Assembly (NCBI GenBank): GCA_041477815.1
Contig: JBGOUV010000199.1
Coordinates: 1-12,285, forward strand
Reading direction: 5' to 3'
Source: JBGOUV01 sp041477815
GTDB taxonomy: Bacteria; Acidobacteriota; Terriglobia; Bryobacterales; JACQDG01
Length of the DNA: 12,285 bases
Part shown: positions 7,943-12,285 of the stretch, piece after piece
How the letters are laid out: every line of letters starts with the position of its first letter
Position numbering within the stretch: the first letter of the stretch is position 1
Translations under genes and position numbers: made by a program
Notes under the pieces: generated by a model
The model's input: only the letters and a program-made list of their open reading frames with translations
The model's database searches: none
Told to the model about the DNA's origin: nothing

Positions 7943-8401
7943 CTAGCCAACCAACTCCTTCACCGGCTTGCCCGTTTGATCGGCGAGGTTGTTCGCGATT
8001 TTCACCGGGCGGCCGATGGGGCTCAGGTATTCCTTTTTCCAGTCGATCCCCAACTGCTTGTAGATGGTCGCGTACAGATCGCCCATGCTGACCACGTGGT
8101 TCGAGACGTTGTAACCCTTTTCGTCGCTGGATCCGACGACCTGGCGGACTCGAATGCCGCCGCCGGCCAGCGCCACCGACCAGCAGTTGGGCCAGTGGTC
8201 GCGGCCGCGGTTGGGGTTGATGATGGGGGTGCGGCCGAACTCGCCCATGGCCATGACCAGCGTCGTTTCAAGCAACCCGCGCTCGTCGAGGTCTTCGATC
8301 AGGGCCGTCAAGGTGCGGTCGAGCGGCGGGCAGACGTCGCCGCGGTGGCTCTTGTCGTTGTCGGCGTGGGTGTCCCAGGCGTTGTCACGGTAGCCGGCCG
8401 C
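7943..8401 (-). pseudogene. C-terminal remnant of a DUF1501 (alkaline-phosphatase-like fold) protein
   Basis: About 152 codons match the C-terminal third of DUF1501 proteins: AAGYRDNAWDTHADNDKSHR, LIEDLDERGLLETTLVMAMG, EFGRTPIINPNRGRDHWPNC, ALAGGGIR, LYATIYKQLGID and SPIGRPV. DUF1501 proteins are usually about 430-480 residues and begin with a Tat-type signal. Here the similarity ends abruptly near 8401. The open frame upstream, to 8575, is unlike the family (no LARRLVEAGVRF-type stretch). I therefore call it a 5'-truncated gene. These proteins resemble sulfatase/phosphatase folds, but their role is not established. It lies immediately upstream of the TonB-dependent receptor on the same strand. 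Confidence 0.75.
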
Positions 8402-8632
8402 GGTGGCCTGTAAGTGGATGGACAGAGAGAAGTCTTGCAGGCCGAGGCAGCCGGCAACGACAACCCCCCTCATTCTGCGCCCGACGCACTGACCATCCAT
8501 ACGCCCCCTCGCCGAGACTTTCATGCGGGCGTCCCAAACACCACCGAGCATACACAAAAAAGCGGCTTGGAGCAATGGATGATTCGTGGCAGCGGCGCCC
8601 CGAGCGGACGAGGGCCTCGGTTACCGGCTCAC
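8402..8632. other. Junction region between two truncated genes
   Basis: I see no recognisable coding sequence here. On the minus strand the tape-measure-like fragment stops making sense near 8633 and the DUF1501 fragment begins near 8401. The roughly 230 bases between them contain no clear transposon end. A deletion or rearrangement junction probably lies inside. Confidence 0.4.
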
Positions 8633-9364
8633 GGCGCCGGCGCCGCCGGCGGTGGTCATCACCAAGCCGGAAACGCCGCCACGGCGCAGGTTTGGCATGG
8701 AGAGAAACGCGCCCTCGAGAAGGGCGGCACTGGAGTGACCGATGGACGAGAGCTCTGGCCGAGAGTGGCCGCCTGCGAAGTCGTGGCCATGCCCGGACCG
8801 AGTTGCGCGCTCCGCCGATTTTCCAGGAAGGACTTCAGCCCAGCCAGGAATCCGGCAAGGTTCGCGCCCCCGTGCGCCCCACTCACCCAGGCGAGCCACC
8901 CATCGATACCGGCCCGGAGAAACCAACTGTGCCGCCCCGGGGCGCCAGGAATGCCCAAACCCTCCGAGGCCCGGCTGCGCGCTGCCGCCCCCGAAAGCGA
9001 GAACTGCGCCGATGCCGAGGATTCCGCCAGGCGGCCCCAAAGCGCCCGTCCCGGGTACCGCCCTGCCCGAAGGTCACCCGGGTTTCCGGAACAAATGCAT
9101 CGCATGGCCGCCACGCGGGAAGAGACCACTTCCTTGATGGCGGTCAGCACGGCGGTCTTAGCGCGTTGCCGATCGCCGAGAAGATGGGCTGCGACTTCGT
9201 AGCAGGGCGTCGAACACGCCTTCGGTCTGTTGCTGCATGGAGTCGAAGATCTGCCCGTTCTGGTTCTGGATCATCCGTGTTTGCCGGATCGCGGCATTCT
9301 CGCGGGCCCGCGCGGCGATGGCGGCGTCGATCTGTTCTAACACCTGCTGCCGGATGGGCGTCGC
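8633..9364 (-). pseudogene. Multiply frameshifted gene resembling a phage tail tape-measure protein C-terminal region
   Basis: Read leftward, coding-like phrases succeed each other in different frames. 9364-9202: IRQQVLEQIDAAIAARAREN and IFDSMQQQTEGVFDALL. 9200-9160: TKSQPIFSAIGNAL. 9159-9103: KTAVLTAIKEVVSSRVAAM. 9040-8957: GPPGGILGIGAVLAFGGGSA. 8930-8886: TVGFSGPVSMGGSPG. 8868-8755: GANLAGFLAGLKSFLE and LGPGMATTSQAATLGQ. 8755-8633: LSSIGHSSAALLEGAF and LRRGGVSGLVMTTAGGA. Joined, they read as one protein, a coiled Gln/Ala-rich stretch followed by Gly-rich hydrophobic segments. I recall such sequence from phage tail tape-measure-like proteins, so that family name is memory-based. At least five frame changes are needed; the first two look like one-base deletions after GCCCTGCT and GCGCT. 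A TAA at 9365 marks the 5' break. The gene is dead. Confidence 0.6.
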
Positions 9365-9481
9365 TTACTAGGCCGTGCTCGCCATCCCCCTGGATGCACG
9401 CCCGCGCGGAAGTCGCACAGATTCTCGTTCACCGATGGTGGAAGTGAAAGTCTACAATTACGGAGAGGCGGCGACCTGCAA

Positions 9482-10066
9482 ATGGCACGCGACAGCATCG
9501 TCGAAAAACTAGACCAAGAAACGCGCTTGGTACTTAGAAGGGAATCACAGGTCCTCTACATCGTGGCGGAAATTCGGAAGGTTATCGAGCACGAGCGGGA
9601 ACGGGCCCCGACTGCTTACGAGGTTCTGGAACTGTTTTGCAACTGGGCATTGCATATCAGGATTTCTAGAAAATCGAACGCTGAGCGCATCAGGCTCTTC
9701 TTCGCTGCATTCGACATGAAAGACGGGATGAGCATGCACGACTTCTTTCGAACAGAGTTCTTCAACCGCATGATGCAACTGAGCGTCCTCAGGTGCGAAA
9801 TGCGACGGTTCCTTATGGACCATGGTCTCCCCTGCACCCTCGTTAACGAACACAAGAGCTGGTCGGCCTTCATTTACCTGTACACATCGATCGTATCTGA
9901 GGTGCCGACAGAACACGAATGGAGATCTGCTCCCAGACGAGGTCGAAAGCTTGACAATTACGCGTATGGCACAAAGCGCAACTCCACAGATGATGACGAG
10001 ATGGGCGATCAGGCTACAGAACGGCAAGGAATTCTCTGGCGCAACTCTTTACGGCCAATACCGTGA
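9482..10066 (+). CDS. Hypothetical protein, probably frameshifted near its 3' end
   Basis: I do not recognise this 194-residue protein with certainty. It is visibly AT-richer than its neighbours. The N-terminal half is helical and aromatic (LYIVAEIRKVIEHERER, YEVLELFCNWALHIRISRKS, AERIRLFFAAFDMKDGMSMH). It faintly recalls small uncharacterised proteins with a VEIRKLLE...CDWxLH pattern. The ATG at 9482 has only a distant GGAGAGG (9463-9469) upstream. After about residue 146 (SEVPTEH) the frame turns unnatural (APRRGRKLDNYAYG), while the frame one base later carries good coding sequence to 10124. The intact ancestor was probably about 213 residues. No signal peptide, membrane segment or catalytic motif is seen. 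The base composition suggests a transferred gene. Confidence 0.55.
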   Translation: MARDSIVEKLDQETRLVLRRESQVLYIVAEIRKVIEHERERAPTAYEVLELFCNWALHIRISRKSNAERIRLFFAAFDMKDGMSMHDFFRTEFFNRMMQLSVLRCEMRRFLMDHGLPCTLVNEHKSWSAFIYLYTSIVSEVPTEHEWRSAPRRGRKLDNYAYGTKRNSTDDDEMGDQATERQGILWRNSLRPIP

Positions 10067-10124
10067 TGATGAGGGGTTCCTGGTCGGGGTGCCGGATTTC
10101 TTCGACGAAGGGTTCCAGCTGTGA
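9925..10124 (+). pseudogene. Out-of-frame C-terminus of the preceding hypothetical gene
   Basis: In the frame one base after that of the gene starting at 9482, residues read NGDLLPDEVESLTITRMAQS and then WAIRLQNGKEFSGATLYGQY, RDDEGFLVGVPDFFDEGFQL, ending at TGA 10122-10124. Both the residue pattern and the codon choice look like a genuine protein end, better than the overlapping frame that stops at 10066. A one-base insertion or two-base loss near 9910-9930, or a sequencing error, would unite both parts. A separate small gene starting at an internal ATG is possible but less likely. Confidence 0.5.
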
Positions 10125-10200
10125 ATCCGACGCGGACGGTCCGTATCGGTCGGGATCAACGGCGACTCCCGCAGTCAACCTAGGCTCCACCCCGGCAGAC

Positions 10201-10214
10201 CTGCAATATTGCAG
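10201..10214. repeat. 14-bp perfect palindrome, possible operator
   Basis: CTGCAATATTGCAG equals its own reverse complement. It is AT-rich in the middle, within GC-rich surroundings, and flanked by GA/TC one base further out on each side. Dimeric repressors often bind such sites. It lies 292 bases upstream of the next plus-strand gene, so a regulatory role is only suggested. Confidence 0.35.
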
Positions 10215-10260
10215 ATCGCGTCGGCCCGGATCTGCCATACTACGCGAATGCCTCCCCATT

Positions 10261-10280
10261 GTCTGTCCGCGTCTGTCCGC
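10261..10280. repeat. Exact tandem duplication of a 10-base unit
   Basis: GTCTGTCCGC occurs twice in direct succession. It is short and lies in noncoding DNA. It may be a replication-slippage product and no function is implied. Confidence 0.6.
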
Positions 10281-10489
10281 TGCGCGCCCAGGAGCGCGTG
10301 CAGGACGCCGGGTATTCCAGGCGGTTGGGAGCAGAGAATCGTTCAGGAAGGAGGCTCCCTCCAGCCGGTGAAGTGTCTGAGAAATGGCGTCGGGAAGAGG
10401 CAGTCCGGGTGCGCCCCTTACTCCACCACGGCATTCCGGACAGCCGCCGTTCAGTGGCCGTCCGCGCGGCCAATCCCGGCAGAGGTGCG

Positions 10490-10498
10490 TGCTACACT
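10490..10498 (+). promoter_or_regulatory. Candidate extended -10 promoter element
   Basis: TGCTACACT fits the extended -10 pattern TGnTAnnnT. It lies eight bases before the ATG at 10507, with no Shine-Dalgarno sequence between. If used, the transcript would begin within a few bases of the start codon and be leaderless. No good -35 box is seen, which extended -10 promoters tolerate. Confidence 0.3.
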
Positions 10499-10506
10499 GA
10501 TCTCAA

Positions 10507-11565
10507 ATGTCTCCGCGCCTGGCAGTCCTGCTGATTCTGGCGGCCATCCCCGCCCTTCCCGAGGACTGGAGCCCGAAGCTGGCGGCCCAGTACCTGGACT
10601 CCCGCCAAAAGGAATGGTTCGCCTGGCCACGGGCGAAGGCGGAAGGCGGACCTTGCGTTTCGTGCCACACCGGCATGACCTACCTGTTGGCGCGTCCGAG
10701 CCTGCGCCGGGCGCTCGGGGAGACCCAGCCCACCCCTTACGAAATCGGGCTGTTGGGCGGACTTCGCGCCAGGGTACTAAAGCGGGATCCCCAGGCGCTG
10801 GCTCCCGGTGCCGCCGAGCCGCGGGCCACGCAGAAGCTCGGAACGGAGGCCATCTTCGCCGCCCTTTTTCTCGGTCTGCAAGACGGCAGCGGCCCGGCTT
10901 CGAGCGGGGAAGTAAAACTGGCCTTTGATCGACTGTGGGCCGTGCAGGCTCCCGACGGGAAGGATAAGGGCGGCTGGGCATGGATCGATGCCGGCGTCGA
11001 CCCGTGGGAGACTCCCGAAGCCAGCTTCTATGGCGCGGGGCTCGCGGCCCTGGCCGTCGGGATAGCCCCCTTCGAATACGGCGACCTGGAGATTCCGACG
11101 CGCGAAAAGGCATTAGCCGAATACCTCCAGCGCGAGCAGCAGGGGCAGGCTTTGCATCATCGCCTGACGCTCCTGTGGGCCTCGTCCCAATGGCCCGACG
11201 CGCTGCCGAAAGCCAGGCGCCAGCCCCTGATCGATGAGGTGCTGCAAAAGCAGCAGCCGGACGGCGGGTGGACTATCGAATCTCTCGGTCCGTGGGCACC
11301 GCGCCCGAAGGCGCCGCCGTCCGCGGGGAGCAGCAGCTACGCCACCGGATTCGTGGCGTTCGTCCTGCAAAAGGGCGGCGTGAAGCGCTCCCACCCGGGT
11401 CTGGAGCGAGCCCTCGCCTGGCTCAAGTCGCATCAGGATCGCGAGTTCGGCTATTGGCCCGCCGATTCGATGAATAAGGTCTACGAGCCCGATTCCATGC
11501 CGGTCCGCTTCATGCGCGACGCCGCCACTGCGTTCGCTTCCTTGGCCTTGCTCGAAACGCCTTAG
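10507..11565 (+). CDS. Exported protein with one c-type haem motif and squalene-cyclase/prenyltransferase-like repeats
   Basis: The 352-residue protein starts with a signal peptide (MSPRLAVLLILAAIPALPED). A single CVSCH haem-binding motif follows at residues 50-54. The rest resembles alpha-alpha barrel repeats of the squalene-cyclase/prenyltransferase type: LWAVQAPDGKDKGGWAW (143-159), LQKQQPDGGW (246-255) and LKSHQDREFGYW (306-317). These are QW-like motifs with a Gln and a Gly-(x)-Trp. The cyclase acid motif DxDD is absent and the protein is about half the length of a hopene cyclase, so cyclisation activity is unlikely. I infer a periplasmic haem protein of unknown role. Similar haem-plus-cyclase-fold proteins are, as I recall, seen in acidobacteria and planctomycetes. 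The ATG was chosen for the signal peptide; no Shine-Dalgarno site precedes it. It stands alone, with pseudogene debris on both sides. Confidence 0.75.
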   Translation: MSPRLAVLLILAAIPALPEDWSPKLAAQYLDSRQKEWFAWPRAKAEGGPCVSCHTGMTYLLARPSLRRALGETQPTPYEIGLLGGLRARVLKRDPQALAPGAAEPRATQKLGTEAIFAALFLGLQDGSGPASSGEVKLAFDRLWAVQAPDGKDKGGWAWIDAGVDPWETPEASFYGAGLAALAVGIAPFEYGDLEIPTREKALAEYLQREQQGQALHHRLTLLWASSQWPDALPKARRQPLIDEVLQKQQPDGGWTIESLGPWAPRPKAPPSAGSSSYATGFVAFVLQKGGVKRSHPGLERALAWLKSHQDREFGYWPADSMNKVYEPDSMPVRFMRDAATAFASLALLETP

Positions 11566-11935
11566 CCTGTCCCGCGCCCCACCGCAAGCGGCGCGCCGTG
11601 TGTCGCAGCCCCGTTAGGCAGTGGTCCAGGTAAAGAGCTTACGAATGACGCGATTGCCTGCATCCGCGGCGCTACAAGCGTAGCCGCGGCTCCCGGAAAG
11701 AACGGCCCGTATCAGATCAAGTCACTTGGAAACGGCGCTCGGGGAAGTGATGCCCAACGCGCCGGACCTACATGCCGGCTCCCGAGGTACCGGCGTAAGA
11801 CGGCGTGCCAAAACTGTCCCCATGGCGTTGCTGTAGAGCGGCAAGGAACCAAACGCCCGCACGGGACGGCCCAGACTGTGCCAGAAGTGGATGTTTTCGG
11901 CAAGGCCCAAGCGCTGCCAGAATCCGCTTACGCGC
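11566..11935. other. Region without a confident gene; long stop-free frame after the haem-protein stop
   Basis: The frame of the upstream haem protein, after its TAG at 11563-11565, stays free of stops until TAA at 12070-12072 (168 codons) but has no ATG or GTG until 11875. Its first part reads rather protein-like (LTNDAIACIRGATSVAAAPG, KNGPYQIKSLGNGAR). It then becomes Arg/Pro-rich and antisense to the better minus-strand frame at 11936. I cannot assign it. A hairpin lies at 11664-11689. Confidence 0.3.
11664..11689. repeat. Imperfect hairpin, possibly transcript-ending
   Basis: CCGCG-gc-GCTAC-aagc-GTAGC-CGCGG can form ten base pairs with a two-base bulge and a four-base loop. It lies about 100 bases after the stop of the haem protein gene. 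No T-tract follows, so it is not a standard intrinsic terminator. A role in mRNA end protection is conceivable. Confidence 0.35.
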
Positions 11936-12190
11936 TTACAGCTCGACTGTTGTTTCATCAACGTGGACTGCCTCGATCTCCACTACGACGCCGTTGGAAA
12001 CACGATGGCGTTGCACAACCGGGAACCCTAGTACGTCAAGGCGCTCCGTGGCAGCGGGGCCAACCACGCTAACCTCGAAAACCAGATAGGATGATTGCGG
12101 CAAGGCCGAACCATCAACCACCATGTCAGCTCCGACCGTAGCTGCTAGTGTTCTGTAATTGAAAAAGCTTGAAATAATATCCCAGCCCTG
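11936..12190 (-). pseudogene. C-terminal fragment of an unidentified protein next to an IS630 element
   Basis: A minus-strand frame is open from just after TAG (12193-12191) to TAA (11938-11936), 84 residues. It contains natural-looking beta-rich sequence: LAATVGADMVVDGSALPQSS, YLVFEVSVVG, RLDVLGFPVVQRHRVSNGVV and VEIEAVHVDETTVEL. An ATG at 12124 would give a 62-residue protein, but the coding character extends further upstream and no ribosome site is evident there. It most likely is the tail of a longer gene cut by the IS630-type element to the right. I recognise no family. Confidence 0.4.
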
Positions 12191-12203
12191 CTATCCTGGG
12201 TCC

Positions 12204-12285
12204 ATGTCCCGACCCATAGCGGTTCTCGAACTGACCCCGGAAGAGAAGCTCCAGTTGCAGCGTGTGGCCCGGAGCAAGACCGGCA
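12204..12285 (+). CDS. IS630-family transposase, N-terminal part (runs off window)
   Basis: The 27 visible codons start MSRPIAVLELTPEEKLQLQR and continue VARSKTG. This is the usual opening of IS630-family transposases (RPxAxLxLTxEExxxLxRxARxxT), which lead into a helix-turn-helix and then a DDE catalytic domain outside the window. The start ATG is at 12204-12206. IS630 elements insert at TA dinucleotides; several TA steps occur between 12125 and 12180, and I cannot fix the left terminus. The upstream CCCAG...CTGGG (12181-12200) can pair into a small hairpin before the start. Confidence 0.75.
   Translation, partial: MSRPIAVLELTPEEKLQLQRVARSKTG

Larger units (their letters stand above)
10125..10506. 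other. Intergenic region with palindrome and short tandem repeat
   Basis: No gene is convincing in these 382 bases. The region holds a 14-base perfect palindrome (10201-10214), an exact tandem 10-base repeat (10261-10280) and, just before the next gene, an extended -10-like box. It probably carries the control region of the haem/squalene-cyclase-like gene. Confidence 0.5.

Noticed and set aside
103..8562. Shared 12-mer GCTTTTTTGTGT in the IS3 end and on the minus strand near 8551-8562
   Set aside because: A 12-base match is expected by chance in a window of this size, and no further IS3-end similarity surrounds the second copy.
8414..9447. Long plus-strand open frames of 262 and 290 residues
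   Set aside because: They are Arg/Pro/Ser-rich and antisense to recognisable minus-strand protein segments; GC-rich shadows.
9435..9512. Small frame of 25 codons starting MVEVKVYNYGEAATC
   Set aside because: Reads fairly naturally but lacks a ribosome site and overlaps the start of the gene at 9482; too short to support.
10341..10366. GGAGG-CTC-CCTCC hairpin as a terminator
   Set aside because: Only five base pairs with a three-base loop and no T-tract.
11722..11961. Minus-strand frame of 79 residues overlapping the end of the unidentified tail
   Set aside because: Its start overlaps the tail's stop like a coupled gene, but the residues show no recognisable family and coding character is weak.
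1..12285. CRISPR arrays, tRNA or rRNA genes
   Set aside because: No regularly spaced repeats and no cloverleaf or conserved rRNA sequence seen on reading both strands.

Overview
The window is GC-rich bacterial DNA. It most resembles a soil acidobacterium of the Bryobacterales/Solibacter type. That placement is an inference from gene content: a very large Oar-like TonB-dependent receptor, a DUF1501 protein, a twin-arginine exported enolase-superfamily enzyme, an exported M20 peptidase and a haem-binding squalene-cyclase-like protein. It was not tested by any marker gene. No rRNA, tRNA or CRISPR array is visible.

Layout: (1) 1-137 is the left end of an IS3-family element reading out of the window. 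It abuts the 3' part of an unrecognised minus-strand gene (native part about 138-893) and supplies that gene's stop codon. (2) 1192-1543 holds the debris of a restriction locus: the tail of an unidentified gene with an in-frame amber codon, then the first 65 codons of a type III-like restriction endonuclease. (3) 1593-7919 is the healthy core. A secreted M20 metallopeptidase (minus) and a Tat-exported enolase-superfamily enzyme (plus) diverge from a 144-bp intergenic region with a good promoter on the enolase side. A 1190-residue TonB-dependent receptor (minus) converges on the enolase gene. (4) 7943-9364 is again debris: the C-terminal third of a DUF1501 protein directly upstream of the receptor, then a gene broken by many frameshifts that resembles the Gly-rich C-terminal part of a phage tail tape-measure protein. 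(5) 9482-10124 is an AT-richer unrecognised gene that looks frameshifted near 9925. (6) 10507-11565 is an intact exported protein with one CxxCH haem motif and squalene-cyclase-like repeats. (7) 11566-12190 contains no confident intact gene but has the tail of a minus-strand gene. (8) 12204-12285 is the start of an IS630-family transposase.

The core suggests periplasmic and outer-membrane nutrient handling: uptake by the receptor, peptide hydrolysis by the M20 enzyme, and acid-sugar chemistry by the enolase-type enzyme. A shared pathway is not proven by the sequence. The flanks look like a decaying accessory region bordered by two insertion sequences, with pieces of restriction, phage and hypothetical genes. 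I do not see a convincing new multi-gene system. The most unusual intact protein is the haem/squalene-cyclase-like one. The most instructive structures are the frameshifted tape-measure-like pseudogene and the IS3-capped gene.
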